Part shown: positions 15,001 through 20,646 of the stretch, piece after piece | Position numbering within the stretch: the stretch's first letter is position 1 | Layout: each line of letters opens with the position of its first letter | Source: Planctomycetota bacterium | GTDB taxonomy: Bacteria > Planctomycetota > Planctomycetia > Gemmatales > Gemmataceae | Direction of reading: 5' to 3' | DNA length: 55,119 nt | Assembly (NCBI GenBank): GCA_016873225.1 | Contig: VGXS01000027.1 | Coordinates: 1-55,119 of the forward strand | Made by a program: the position numbers and the translations under genes | The notes under the pieces: generated by a model | What the model was told of the DNA's origin: nothing | The model's database searches: none | What the model saw: only the letters and a program-made list of their open reading frames with translations

Positions 15001-16804
15001 CGAGTTCGGCGACACCGTGGAGATGGCCGAGGGTTGGGCGCTCGACATGTTGGGCGCCGGAACCCGGTCGGGCGCCCTGCAGTCCACGCGGGATATCGAT
15101 CTCCTCAAGGTTGTGTCTCCGTTGTCCGGAATGTTCCGTATTTCCGCCGAGGTTTCCGGCGGCGACGCGACCATCCGCGTCATGGCGCGCAAAAACGATG
15201 ATGTCGTGCAGGTCGCCTCGGCAACCGGAACCGGCACCCTGTCGCTAAGCGCGCCGGTCGTCGAGGCCGGGGAGTATTTCGTCAGGATCGAGTCGGCGCG
15301 CGGCGACCTCGTCAATTATCGCCTTGCCGCCTCCATCAATGAGCCGGCGAGCGGCGCCCTTCGCCCCGTCGACTCCGATGTGCTTTCCAAGCTCAGCGAC
15401 GAATTCAACCGAGGTTTTGTGCAGAAAATCTCGACGCTTGGCGCCAACGGCGACCTCACCAGGATCCAGAATGAGATCCTCAAGGACCTGGTGGACAGCT
15501 TCCTGCTCATCAATGGCGTTCCGGCCACCAATGTCCTCATCATTTACCTTGACCCGGTCGACTTCACCGTCGCCGACGGGTCGGGTGCCCAGGTCGGCCG
15601 CACCACGAACGGCGGCGCGGTCGCCGAGAATTCGGCCGCTTCGGTGTCCTCGCGTGGCGCCTTGGACATCGTTGTTGTTCCCGTCAACAACCCCGGCAGC
15701 TACAGCATGAACCTCATGGGCGTCGGCGGGGGACGGGTTCTCGCCGGGGCCACCATGGTCACCCCCGATGGCAAGATGATCACGCCTTCGGTCGGGTTCA
15801 ACGGCAACAGCTACTCGGCGCTTCCCGCCCGGGATGTTCCCAAGGAAGGCCTCAACCTCGTCCTTGATTTCCGGCAGGGGACCGGCGGCGGGGGAACCGG
15901 CGGAGGCGATACCGGCGGCGGGGGAACCGGCGGAGGCGATACCGGTGGCGGAACATCGATCGCCACGGCTGTTGGCGCCGCCGTGAATTCAACCCTGATT
16001 CAGGCCCTCACCGGACAGGTGGTCGCGGCGATTGACATGGAAGGCCTCGGAGAAGCCCTGGCTTCGCAAGCGACAGCGTTGGCCAGCCTCCTGTTGACGG
16101 CGGCGACCATCGACGGCGCCCGCGATGGCAAGGACATCGATCTTTCCGCCAACGGACTTCTGGGATTCCTGGCCAATCCGGCGGTCCAGGCGAACATCCG
16201 CGCCGTCGCCACGGTCGGACAGGATGTCGCCACTTCAATGGTCCGCGGCGCCCGGTTCGTGGGCTCCAAGGTTCCCATGGTGGAAAGGCTGGTGGCCTCC
16301 GCGGCCTCGCCCCTGACCGCCATCACGGGTGCCGTTGTTCCGGCCCAGGTGAGCGGGGCGCTTGCCAAGGCGGTGACGGGTACCCTTGCGGAACTCACGC
16401 GCCAGGCCGACTCGACGGCGGCCGCCCTGGCCAAGGCCATCGGCGGACAGGCCTCGAAGTTCTCAACCCGCCCGGCGGGAGGCGCCGTGAATCCCAAGCC
16501 GATGCCGGGGGCCCGTTCGGAAGCCCCGCGTCCCGACGCGAGGGATCTCGTCGCGGCGGAACTGGCGGGAACCCACCCCGCCCTGCTGGAAGGTTCCCGG
16601 GCCGAAATCAACGACGCCGTTTGGGGCGATGTCGCTTGGATAACGCCTGTTGAGGACAAGGGCCGCCATGATGTCGAGGGTGCCATCACCGCCGGACTCG
16701 TGGTGACCGGCTTCATGACTCCCGGATGGATGAAAGACCAACTGGCGGGCGCCTACCGCCCGCGGCAACCCGTGGCGAGGATCAAGCGGCGAGGGGCCGA
16801 GTAA
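2..16804 (+). CDS. Giant secreted multidomain adhesin-like protein (5' partial)
   Basis: The reading frame is open from base 2, so the start lies upstream; 5600 residues are visible. Approximate order: beta-helix and hemagglutinin-like repeats (1-700); five near-identical 84-residue repeats (718-1137); NosD-type beta-helix (about 1265-1420); an invasin-like Ig stretch (about 1500-1640); a laminin-B/IV-A-like domain (about 1784-1950, beginning DFATGAGGW); about 17 Bap-type Ig-like modules (about 1987-3713) with recurring PDTG, AEPGA and DxAGN motifs; one further Ig-like module; about 11 PPC beta-sandwiches (about 3810-5115) with DDFGN and DxDWFRF motifs; a mixed domain; a Gly/Thr/Asp linker (about 5293-5316); and an Ala-rich helical C-terminus ending in a basic tail. 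This make-up implies a surface or secreted adhesion/matrix protein. No catalytic domain was recognised. The DxD/PDTG motifs suggest calcium binding (inference). The signal peptide, if any, is outside the window. Confidence 0.9.
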   Translation, partial: VSGNTITTSGASGVFVDSAVGTSVQSNTIEAPGYSGISLVNASGVSRVSANIIRNAAAGVSVSGSATSGLSVEGNQISKVATGISVIGGSGISAVGNSLGSVSTTGILFSSVKSGSSIRNNSLSGISGKGIVLENSSSAVVSGNNLSAIASTGIAISGSSGVELLASPGDYAIDILSSSFSGSTAISSSGSVLLSAPLGNLVSFSTGVTVSSASVVRVSGAISSANGAITLGDADTPVILEGDTAIDSGTAATILGGAVDGAFSLTIAGGGANQIASQTGAVVPLAAFTTAATGTISVSGITSTGNIVLGNHATVSGAISSNQGGFTAKAGLSAPNDLRINSPAGTIVLEGKVAVAGRAAFKAGVAVTANNSANQFGDVVTVTAPAVTLAAGGSISTELMATNASISAGSNATVAGSITGNLDVTAIGAINQSGPLSVGQRAVFSARSTDDVRLDGSNNFKTLAITQARNVVVRDTDAITLGNSFITGGLSVIAGGAISSDALKVGGLASFTTGGAGALSLVANNDFASIAFSVGGDVTIRDTSDLNLVSGAAGGDLNVESAGSLFDSGPVTVAGNASLVAGSMKLANFAVAGAVAINSKGYALVQNASSLTVSSASVLGDLELVATTGNISNQGLVTVSGNASLATRSPSGTISLNQVAVTGSIAFTSAGDVFLQSSSPVQWAESVIAGNLVVEGGGSITQSGSLLVTGSSKISAPGKSVTLFDGNNDFRGMVTVTAGPVAIRGSGDLNLSLSTGSATVNAGGKLVIRGVVSGVLSSKSAGELSQSGALVVTGDTTITALGKSVSLFDGGNDFRGMVTATAGPVAIRGSGDLNLSLSTGTATVDAGGKLVIRGAVSGSLSSKSAGELSQSGSLVVTGDATITALGKSVTLIDSVNDFRGMVTVMAGPVAIRGSGDLNLSLSTGSATVDAGGKLVIRGVVSGSLSSKSAGELSQSGALVVTNDATITVPGKSVTLFDGNNDFRGMVTVTAGPVAIRGSGDLNLSLSTGSATVDAGGKLVIRGVVSGALSSKSAGELAQSGPLVVTGDATITAPGKSVTLIDSVNDFRGMVTVTAGPLAIRSSGDLNLSLSTGSATVDAGGKLVIRGVVSGLLSSKSAGELAQSGPLVVTGDATITALGKSVSLTNRGNDFQGLAIVDAGHVDMTDSNNLNIVVNASRLDLSASGNLQLAGSVGGDLLVSNGVGGSTSIGNLFVGGGMDLKSSGHVSNSGSITVVGSGIVRVGPQGNVSLAGSNRFGFLDIASGNQVLVSGATLGGLTASGASSITISGNSVASSAGFGIEVLSAGSVIIGGNMVTGSAKAGIAVANSAAVDVRDNTISTSAGDGIFLQAAPGALVRGNKVNNAGGMGIRLVALAGADVSGNTIVSPALDGISIPGTENPNRLSGNIFRGISSGKLFVDVGASGQDPYSLTNLANPPVVVSVTPVAQGFMVSGSYLGRPNTATMIELFRTGAGGIAEPAGVASGTTDFLGVMTFELAVKGGAQGDGFRAIATSPTQSSEMSPELRDGKSLAVVVRDGSGQSVMNNEPYAAAVRFAVTDPAGVVVPYVPVRLTLPAAGVSSAFGDGATMVRGIYGVRDAFVVADAGGVATAPSIKAGAVAGDFAIKAVVGQGGGVMATAGLEIRPPAPLVLDAAVPGAKPSDPGAISGEAYPGSLVRIYRAGSGALVASSQLSPGQSAFSITLPAAAENDRGERWIVTATYDGNLANLSDQTAGNESNKLAVAEAPFRELYLNAASIPVSGAVSAGASVAISRNTKALAATSAPYLLVATDFATGAGGWTSQPGGGVVHVGADQVDDGSLSMQPSAPSGPRYFAAPVSYLGNKSAFLGGSLSFSLRSPIPGAGPVDVMIQGAGLTLIRVVGVQPGVSWRNYSASLLPDGMWRVGESNGPAATRDQLALVLGSLESLLIRGTDDAGMKTFGLDSVAMEGPGAVAYGLSLDLVRNAKNQFVLVETNRFGNISGTTILPLVTEDSIAPRSPAFVSVVGDSNVDGDQVLNKNRLTLVATADPNAHPLALASMNQAVRIFRDGVQVGMVTAAADGSWSFSDPATLPDGVYSYSATATDRAGNESVRSLVFKVVVDTTNPRSPSNFSITPDTGLVGDSVTNVAAPRFSGQAEPGSLVEVFEERVFLGSALADTRGRWGIDLPSLGNGTHVVGVRSTDLAGNASDMAFHTIVIDASGPSTPSIGKIIEDSGEDSSDGVTNVRRLTLEGTGEPGNFISLTRNGSRFGQAIVGADGIWRFDATSTELLDGTHAFVATASDLAGNQSEATQAFTVVVDTRAPLAPRASGITPDTGNPTDRITSVANPVAQGTAEPNARVLVFLNSQPIGTARADSLGAWSLQLPALQPGAYSVSVRAIDRAGNASPDSLPMAVTIDSALPTSPSITGISNDTGSSATDLVTRATGFSILGTSAPNLSVLVYRGDTLLGQTKATEAGTFSYTVSGLAQGDHQFSAESVNAAGSNSGRGGVLGVRVDTTAPGTPLAIFISDDLGANPSDLLTSDNTLTLGGMSESGALVEVQFAGQLRRALADENGKFRVSFEDMALPDGSYPAQILAFDVAGNRSARAAAATVRIDTGAPALAVARLETDTGASATDYITSDTTPTLIGTAEAGALVVARIAGANIGLPVFADARGGWVLPLGELPSGTYDLQIVATDAAGNSTTANVSLVVDAVSPPNATAFSISPDTGTPGDFTTSSSEVVLSGNAEPGALIHVKVNGVSQPFVAASANSDWSIRIRLPVEGDNKIWVSVIDAAGNPCDASSFLVKRDSQSPQAPVLARISPDTGFSDTDRVTSAELVTISGFAESGSMVSITMNGIGAGSAKATGDGAWSFVLPSLAASGSYAVAVQATDAAGNLSPSTTFSIVRDAAAPATAIVDGILDGNIVDADGLTANAAPTIRGRSEPFARVFVAIDNGSFSSTIANGEGIWFVTPGSLEDGVHAIVARVEDAAGNRAELSAPCFFTIDTSPPVAPGIDSVSPDNGFFADDGVISSSLITVSGHAEPGSRLRVKFGNLAVSDSTVPADGKWKADFQGVPDGSYLLEALTVDIAGNQASAGARVVKVDTLAPAAPGGLAIDTDTGTNPLDGVTRIRPAFLSGKGEAGARVMVSIPALGKEWSSIIGADGAWKAPIPELPEGSTTFLIQQTDPAGNSSATANFVVNLDSTAPDRPSITGARGAVSALPVVSGAPLSSSLPWLSGRAEAGARVRVEVRSATAVASSGVVLSDDGGRWLFTPSRALADNSYSVTVIAIDAAGNESEASSAFTLSLDTRAPSAPTVSAVGPDTGASSTDNLTREATRIVGLAEAGATVRFFEILPDGGRLPLGEAVAGADRKVELMLTGSGLSHGIHQLIAVATDPAGNTGPESAARQVEVDAIAPDTPEIVLVSDDSGLPGDGITNDTTPTISGVAEPGATVFVRAGGPDAPAKTAVAGEDGSWSVTLSLAEGRHLIEIRAVDRAGNASAIPAMRSLVIDKSAPAMPSSLSVSPDTGRLATDAITSNNLPEISGKAEAGSVVSIRCVPVATGVPFEFGTVTVSESGGWVVSAPGALDDGKYQFEIDARDLAGNISAKARLTMVIDTTAPVAEISFPANMGHYNLKGWTGAIKGTAQSLNGSAVARVTVTVTDSLGRHYNGSEFQADLASVVATGTGLWSLALPASALSTGHSYTVSVVAEDLAGNLDAPRVVSFDFDTGAPVPVLTAQPAPTNLGSQMLLIDFGEPVRSFPVDRVVTSEGLKVELASEDTASGKFTLALTPSREGAFGIKLAAGSVLDLAGNVAPAIAFNSVFDISTASSNAQPLEFSAGQAGWSGVFSQAGDQDWFRITAPATGGLSISLTGARALGTTLRIVDAGGETVALADNSSSASSSLRANVASGQQLFVVAETRGVSSGAYTLSMSLGGLFLDDFGDTAPEAGGLVATGVGTFTLRGEINKAGDVDYFRFVAPATGMITFTATPTGSATLVPSLAGGVLEAQFTTQSEQESRILGEAIIRFPVVANIAYLVKVGSHATSGVEASGGYLLESTFVAAGDEAVDDQSGPSRKIDLVSSPVAPELSMRLEAAADADGFDIALPQAGGRILLAVAADFPAMVVVGAGKDAKTFTVADGRVLAEGVFGSGKTVPVRIFSNGQAGAYSVTAALDERPSTAGEAPVFDPGPTGQVISGLSIPLPGDVDFSGIMARSNGKVIVRLDPVGEVFGAGLQIVSSSGAVLGGARLNEDFSLQATATVSAGQTVFARVIGANGSTGQYRLALRQVPDDHADELGQGTPLAGVSNGTLDYAGDRDFFVFTASEAGPHLVRARAVAGERTEPFLSVYREGVAAPVASVDAEAPDANGLVTLDLAAGERIFIEVAGLGRLGRYSVQAAPDRVAATDDHPDTINLGRLAGPGSRIVPGTATSGVISPESDADYLGFSLTESGTYTLSADAATGGKLDPRLALFQRDAAGNWHLLASDDDGGEGANALIFQALEPGEYLARVAASRGTAGAYRVGLTRFVTQAQTTADDAPDSATQARAVEFTGIPNGEKAVVSARIDRGADLDFFSLTPSKDGSLVISVAAVSGGLDPVLSYSSASENLTNDNAGPGILDSRILVEAVAGRPIILSVASFGFTTGAYTLTATVLERPEDDHGQTAASATTLRGDALQGNLEYVGDRDVFRYEPAFAGILTIKLNTVSGVANPRLRILDGQGSTLAEDVAGGDGLNSLLTARVAAGTPLFIEASSALGETGSYRLAVDLADDDFGNDPAGAYAVEVAGNASVIQGRINTTGNRPDGSARPADADWFRFRADRNGLVSFRADASDGLDPYLFVYNSSLDLIGSQDNRSATDHGSTVPMNVIEGHTYYVRVVGSSGTAGAYLLEARPVVDDFGNSAESSSPLTLDQSGQAAVSGAINSAFDRDWFRFTPEADGRVSVRLAAAAGSGLDSNLAAFDSAGRLIVANDDSSDGTGDSVVEFSVQAGQSYYLRAQGFGASEGAYELVLTPVAEVGDEFGDTVEMAEGWALDMLGAGTRSGALQSTRDIDLLKVVSPLSGMFRISAEVSGGDATIRVMARKNDDVVQVASATGTGTLSLSAPVVEAGEYFVRIESARGDLVNYRLAASINEPASGALRPVDSDVLSKLSDEFNRGFVQKISTLGANGDLTRIQNEILKDLVDSFLLINGVPATNVLIIYLDPVDFTVADGSGAQVGRTTNGGAVAENSAASVSSRGALDIVVVPVNNPGSYSMNLMGVGGGRVLAGATMVTPDGKMITPSVGFNGNSYSALPARDVPKEGLNLVLDFRQGTGGGGTGGGDTGGGGTGGGDTGGGTSIATAVGAAVNSTLIQALTGQVVAAIDMEGLGEALASQATALASLLLTAATIDGARDGKDIDLSANGLLGFLANPAVQANIRAVATVGQDVATSMVRGARFVGSKVPMVERLVASAASPLTAITGAVVPAQVSGALAKAVTGTLAELTRQADSTAAALAKAIGGQASKFSTRPAGGAVNPKPMPGARSEAPRPDARDLVAAELAGTHPALLEGSRAEINDAVWGDVAWITPVEDKGRHDVEGAITAGLVVTGFMTPGWMKDQLAGAYRPRQPVARIKRRGAE
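2153..3412 (+). repeat. Five tandem 252-bp in-frame coding repeats
   Basis: The phrase encoding GKSV recurs at 2153, 2405, 2657, 2909, 3161 and 3413, an exact 252-bp (84-residue) period. The first five units are near-identical at DNA level, each carrying NDFRGM, SGDLNLSLSTG and GGKLVIRG. The sixth, starting at 3413, and the stretch just before 2153 are recognisable but much diverged. The exact period and high identity point to recent tandem duplication or homogenisation within the giant gene. Confidence 0.95.
15881..15950 (+). repeat. 30-bp tandem repeat encoding Gly-rich linker
   Basis: Bases 15881-15910 and 15911-15940 are identical, and a third partial copy (15941-15950) has one change. 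They encode a flexible Gly/Thr/Asp linker that separates the extracellular modules from the Ala-rich C-terminal part of the giant protein. Repeats of this kind expand and contract easily. Confidence 0.9.
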
Positions 16805-16806
16805 TC

Positions 16807-16842
16807 GGGGCGGCGGTCACTTGACCGGATCCGGGCCGCCCC
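16807..16842. terminator. Hairpin between convergent genes (candidate bidirectional terminator)
   Basis: GGGGCGGC (16807-16814) is exactly complementary to GCCGCCCC (16835-16842). Inside lies a smaller GGTCA/TGACC stem (16815-16826) and a CCGGATCCGG palindrome. It sits over the 12-bp gap between the giant gene and the convergent DUF486 gene and overlaps the end of the latter. No T-tract follows on either strand, so intrinsic termination is uncertain. Confidence 0.45.
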
Positions 16843-17173
16843 AGGGTATCACGCAGATGAGAACGGCGACAAAGACGAGTCCGAAGGCGGCGTAATGCCG
16901 CCACCTGAGCGGTTCACCCAGCCACCATGTGCTGAATCCCGCGAAGACCAGGAGCGTGATGGCCTCCTGGATGATCTTCAGCGTCGGCGCCCCGATGCCG
17001 CTCCTGTGGCCGATCCTGTTGGCCGGCACCATCAGGCAGTACTCAAAGAACGCGATTCCCCATGAAGCCAGCACCGCCAGCATGATGGGCATGTCTCGAT
17101 GCCTCAGGTGGCCGTACCAGGCCCAAGTCATGAAGATGTTGGAGGCGAGCAGAAGACAAACGGTTGTCATCAT
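16817..17173 (-). CDS. DUF486 family (DMT-like) small membrane protein
   Basis: A 118-residue hydrophobic protein with about four membrane segments. The motifs WGIAFFEYCLMVPANRIG and the LKIIQEAITL stretch followed by W and EPLRWR are typical of the DUF486/DMT-superfamily 'half-transporter' group, and the length fits (about 110-120 residues). The substrate is unknown. Its ATG overlaps the stop of the upstream glycosyltransferase gene (ATGA), implying translational coupling as the last gene of a three-gene operon. It ends 12 bp from the convergent giant gene. Confidence 0.85.
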   Translation of the reverse strand: MMTTVCLLLASNIFMTWAWYGHLRHRDMPIMLAVLASWGIAFFEYCLMVPANRIGHRSGIGAPTLKIIQEAITLLVFAGFSTWWLGEPLRWRHYAAFGLVFVAVLICVIPWGGPDPVK

Positions 17174-18318
17174 GTCGTCTCATCCTTGGGCCGCGCCGGG
17201 GGGGGCATGGCCAGCCACGCGGCCAGGCTGGCGACGCAGAGGGGAAGCAAGGCCGGTGTCCAGGCGAGCCATGGCGTGGCGGGAGTTCCGGGCAAGGCCA
17301 GCGAGGCGACAGCCAAGGCCAGCGCCGCCATGCCGAGGCGGGCACCGCTGGCGACGGACCAGCCAAGCCATGGCCCGATGAGAAGGTAGGTGGGCGGTTC
17401 GATCGCCGGGCCCATCAGCAGCAGCCAGGCTGTCCCTGCCATTCCGGAAGCGGCAAGGTCGCGCCTTGCCAGGCATGCCGCCAGAGCGATGGCCGCGGCG
17501 ATGCCCGATGCCGGAAGCCACCAACGGGGATAGGCCTTATCCAGTTCCGGCAAGCTTCCCCGGGCCGCGGCCTCGACTGAGACGATGGCGGTCCACGCGT
17601 CGCGGAAGGCCGCCCGCCTTTCGCCCATGCTCGATCGGCCGTGCCCGGCCCATTCCTCCCATAATTCAACGGCCCGGCCGCCCAGGGGCACCGAGAGCGA
17701 CACGGCCATCGCCAGGGTCGTGATCAGGGTCACTGCCGCCAGCGCCGGACGCGCCGCGCCCGCCAGCATGACGATTGGCAGCACGGTGGGCTTGAGGAGC
17801 ATGGCCAGGCCGAAGAACGAGGCGCCAGCCCATGGCCTTGTCGCCGCGCACGCCAGGCCGCCAAAAAGAAGCGCACCCAAGGCTGTGTTCGCCTGGGCGT
17901 TCCACAGGCTCCTGGCGGCCATGAGCAGCACCGCGAAACGGTAGGCGGCGAGATGGCCGTCGCTCCATTGATTCGCCCCCGGCAAGAGCCGGCGCCTGAG
18001 CGCCTCGGTGGCGGCGAAGACTCCGGCCGAACCGCACAGCGTGTAAACAAACGATCCAAGCCGAAGGCCCAGGGGTTGCATGAGACCGAAGAAAGGCAGG
18101 CTGGGAGGAGGATAACGGTAGAGGTCGAGCCCTTCCCGTTCCACATAAACGGGCCTGCCCGAAAGCCAATCGTCGACGCCGGCCCTGTAGATGGGAAAAA
18201 CCGAATGCTTCGTCGGCGCCGCGGCGAGCTTGCCGGCGGCGGCGAGGGTCACGATGATCCAGGCGAGGATGGCGAGCCTGCTCCAGGACCATCCTTGTGG
18301 TCCGCCAGCCGAAATCAT
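17170..18318 (-). CDS. GT87/DUF2029-type polytopic glycosyltransferase
   Basis: 382 residues with many hydrophobic segments. The N-terminal YRAGVDDWLSGRPVY, the YRYPPP motif around residue 67, and a later LLKPTVLPIVM segment match the DUF2029 (glycosyltransferase family 87) pattern. These enzymes use polyprenyl-phosphate-linked sugars to modify envelope glycans or lipids. That role is inferred here, and the acceptor is unknown. The gene overlaps both neighbours by 4 bp (ATGA at each end), so it is co-translated with the c-heme-motif protein upstream and the DUF486 protein downstream. Confidence 0.8.
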   Translation of the reverse strand: MISAGGPQGWSWSRLAILAWIIVTLAAAGKLAAAPTKHSVFPIYRAGVDDWLSGRPVYVEREGLDLYRYPPPSLPFFGLMQPLGLRLGSFVYTLCGSAGVFAATEALRRRLLPGANQWSDGHLAAYRFAVLLMAARSLWNAQANTALGALLFGGLACAATRPWAGASFFGLAMLLKPTVLPIVMLAGAARPALAAVTLITTLAMAVSLSVPLGGRAVELWEEWAGHGRSSMGERRAAFRDAWTAIVSVEAAARGSLPELDKAYPRWWLPASGIAAAIALAACLARRDLAASGMAGTAWLLLMGPAIEPPTYLLIGPWLGWSVASGARLGMAALALAVASLALPGTPATPWLAWTPALLPLCVASLAAWLAMPPPARPKDETT

Positions 18319-19391
18319 GGAATTTTTGGAGCGGGAAGCTGGTTGAAGGGCGCCGGGTCGTACGGATCCGCGGGGGCGGGAGCCGGCTCGGGCTTGCGGG
18401 ACACCGTCTCGGCCGGCTTGGCGGCGGTCTCCCTGGCCGGCTGGCCATCGGCGAACCTGCCGGGTTCGCTGGGCGGCTTTGCCGGCTCCGGCTGGCGCGT
18501 TTCCGGCGGACGGACCCTGCCCTTGCGATCATCGCTGGCGAATCCGGCCGGAAGAAGGTTGGGTTCGGCGGGCCTGCTGACGGCGTGTTCCTCGGACACC
18601 ATCCGCGCCCATTCCTCCAAAAGACGGTAGGGTTCGGAATTGCGGCCCTTCAAGGCGGGATACGCTTGCCCCCCATGCACCGAGACGCTCTTGACCAGCA
18701 GAGGGCTTGAAAGCGGGGCCGCCGTGTTGATCTGGGCCAACACCGCCGCGATGTTGGCTTGCAGGATGCGCCTGTTGCCCAATCCGGGATCGTAGGATCG
18801 CGTCAGCCTGAACGGGCCGCCTTTGTCGGTGGCGTGGCAACTCGCGCAGGCATTCATCAGGATCGGCTGGACTCCGCGGGTGAACAGGCTGAGGGAGTCG
18901 GTCGTGAGTTGGAGTCCCCTGATGTCGGCCTCGCTGGGTCCGGCGGCGGGTTTGGCCGGTTCATCGACCGCCTCGCGATTCTGGAGGTGCCGGACAAGCC
19001 GCACGGTCTGGTTGTGTTCCGGGCGAAGTGTGAGGGCCGCCTTGGCTTCATCAAGTGCCTGTTCCTTGAGGTTATGGGCAAGGCACCACCGGGCCAGCCG
19101 GATCCTTTCGTCGGCATCCTGAAGATTGGCGCGTTGCCTGAGGGCCTTGTGGGCGCTCACCAAGTCGGGGCAAAGCACGGCGGAGTTTTGTCCGGAAATC
19201 CAAGTGACGGCATCCCCCCTGCGCAGCCGATACTGGTCGCCCACCTTCTCTATTTCACCCTCCAGGGTCCGGTCATTGTCGAGAATCAGCACCTGCCCCT
19301 TGGCGGGACGGCTTGGGGTGGGTTCACCGGCGGAAAATGCCAGGATGGAAAGGCAGAAAAACAGGTTCATGGTCGCCGGATAGCCCGGCAT
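18315..19391 (-). CDS. Secreted protein with single c-type heme motif (CASCH)
   Basis: 358 residues. A hydrophobic N-terminus (MNLFFCLSILAFSAGE, from residue 8) looks like a signal peptide, so an ATG at 19370 is an alternative start. Then come a small beta-rich segment (KGQVLILDNDRTLEGEIEKV), a TPR-like helical pair (about 80-130), and a domain with CASCH (about residue 175) preceded by VQPILMNA. That arrangement is typical of planctomycete cytochrome-like domains that follow 'xVxPIxxxxCxxCH'. The last 90 residues are Pro/Ala/Glu-rich and probably disordered. No distal Met ligand could be identified with confidence. It is the first gene of the three-gene operon; the substrate and partner are unknown. 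Confidence 0.65.
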   Translation of the reverse strand: MPGYPATMNLFFCLSILAFSAGEPTPSRPAKGQVLILDNDRTLEGEIEKVGDQYRLRRGDAVTWISGQNSAVLCPDLVSAHKALRQRANLQDADERIRLARWCLAHNLKEQALDEAKAALTLRPEHNQTVRLVRHLQNREAVDEPAKPAAGPSEADIRGLQLTTDSLSLFTRGVQPILMNACASCHATDKGGPFRLTRSYDPGLGNRRILQANIAAVLAQINTAAPLSSPLLVKSVSVHGGQAYPALKGRNSEPYRLLEEWARMVSEEHAVSRPAEPNLLPAGFASDDRKGRVRPPETRQPEPAKPPSEPGRFADGQPARETAAKPAETVSRKPEPAPAPADPYDPAPFNQLPAPKIP

Positions 19392-19490
19392 GGGGACCGA
19401 ATCAAGGGCAAGACGGAGGGTTCGCCAGTTGTTAGGATAAGGGCTTGGCAGAAAAGCCTAGCTGGCCTATTTCAAGGAATTTCCCGAGAC

Positions 19491-20642
19491 ATGAAACCGC
19501 GCCTTTTGACCCCCGGTCCGACGCCCGCCCCGGAGGAGACCCTGCTGGAACTCGCCCGTCCGGTCACCTTCCATCGAAGTTCCCAATTCCGCGCGGTGAT
19601 CAAGGAGGTTTCCGAAGACCTTCAGTATGTCTTCTGCACGAAGCAGCCGGTCCTGACCATCACGGCTTCGGGAACCGGCGCCATGGAGGCCGCCATCGCC
19701 AACACCGTACCGCCTGGTGGCAAGGCCATCTGTCTGGTGAGCGGCCGGTGGGGGGAACGCTGGCGCAACATCTGCAAGGCGTTTGGAGTGACGGTTGTCG
19801 AGGTCAAGGTTCCTTACGGCGAGTCGGTCGCGCCCGCGGCGCTCGCGGCCGCCCTCAAGGAGCATCCGGATGCCGCGATCGTCACCTCGACCTTGAGCGA
19901 GACCGCCACGGGATGCCGCAACGATATCAAGGGATTCGCCGAAATCACCCGGGCCAGCGAGGCGCTTCTCATCGTTGACGGGATCAGCGGCCTGGGCGTG
20001 ATGGAATGCCGCATGGACGACTGGGGAATCGATGTCGTCGTGACCGGTTCGCAGAAGGCCCTGATGCTGCCGCCCGGCCTGGCGTTCATCGGCCTCTCGC
20101 AGCGCGCCTGGAAGCGGGTGGACTCGTTGTACCAGGGTCCATCGGCCCCCAAGGCGTTCTACTTCGACATCCGCAAGTACCGCGACAACCTCGCCGGCAA
20201 CGATACCCCGTTCACGCCGGCGAATACCTTGGTGCGCGCCCTTCGCCTCAGCCTGAAGCGGCTCCGCGACGAGGGAATCGAAAACTGCTGGAAGCGCTAC
20301 TCCCGGATGGCGCGCGCGGCGCGCGCCGCCGCCGCGCCGCTGCGGCTTGAACTTTACGCCAAGGACCCGGCCGACGGCCTGACCGTGTACAAGGTTCCCG
20401 AGGCGGTCGATGGCGTCGCGATTCTCGGCGCGTTGGAAAAGGATCATGGCATCCGGGTCGCGGGCGGGCAGGATGTCCTCAAGGGGAAGATCATCCGGCT
20501 GGCCCACATGGGCTACATCGACTACTTCGAGGTGTTGGCCGCCGTTTCAGCATTGGAACTGACGCTGCCGAAATTCGGTCATCCCGTTGAACCTGGCGCC
20601 GCCGTCGCCGCTTGCCAGCGCGCCTATGCGGGGGGGGCCTGA
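19491..20642 (+). CDS. Class V aminotransferase, alanine/serine-glyoxylate type (likely phosphoserine aminotransferase role)
   Basis: 383 residues, a normal length for PLP-dependent class V aminotransferases. Features include the opening LTPGPTPAP, FHRSSQFRAV, the TASGTGAMEAA phosphate-binding loop, DGISGLG with the PLP-contacting Asp, and GSQKALMLPPG with the Schiff-base Lys. The ATG at 19491 was chosen because family proteins begin MxPRxLTPGP; AAGGA lies 11 bp upstream. It sits 4 bp before serA and no serC-type gene is visible, so a serine-biosynthesis role (3-phosphohydroxypyruvate to phosphoserine) is the best inference. Alanine-glyoxylate aminotransferase remains possible. A run of eight G (20630-20637) precedes the stop. 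Confidence 0.88.
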   Translation: MKPRLLTPGPTPAPEETLLELARPVTFHRSSQFRAVIKEVSEDLQYVFCTKQPVLTITASGTGAMEAAIANTVPPGGKAICLVSGRWGERWRNICKAFGVTVVEVKVPYGESVAPAALAAALKEHPDAAIVTSTLSETATGCRNDIKGFAEITRASEALLIVDGISGLGVMECRMDDWGIDVVVTGSQKALMLPPGLAFIGLSQRAWKRVDSLYQGPSAPKAFYFDIRKYRDNLAGNDTPFTPANTLVRALRLSLKRLRDEGIENCWKRYSRMARAARAAAAPLRLELYAKDPADGLTVYKVPEAVDGVAILGALEKDHGIRVAGGQDVLKGKIIRLAHMGYIDYFEVLAAVSALELTLPKFGHPVEPGAAVAACQRAYAGGA

Positions 20643-20646
20643 CGCC

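Noticed and set aside
18759..19490. N-terminal extension of the aminotransferase frame upstream of 19491
   Set aside because: It lies opposite the CASCH gene and lacks similarity; the family start is MxPRxLTPGP.
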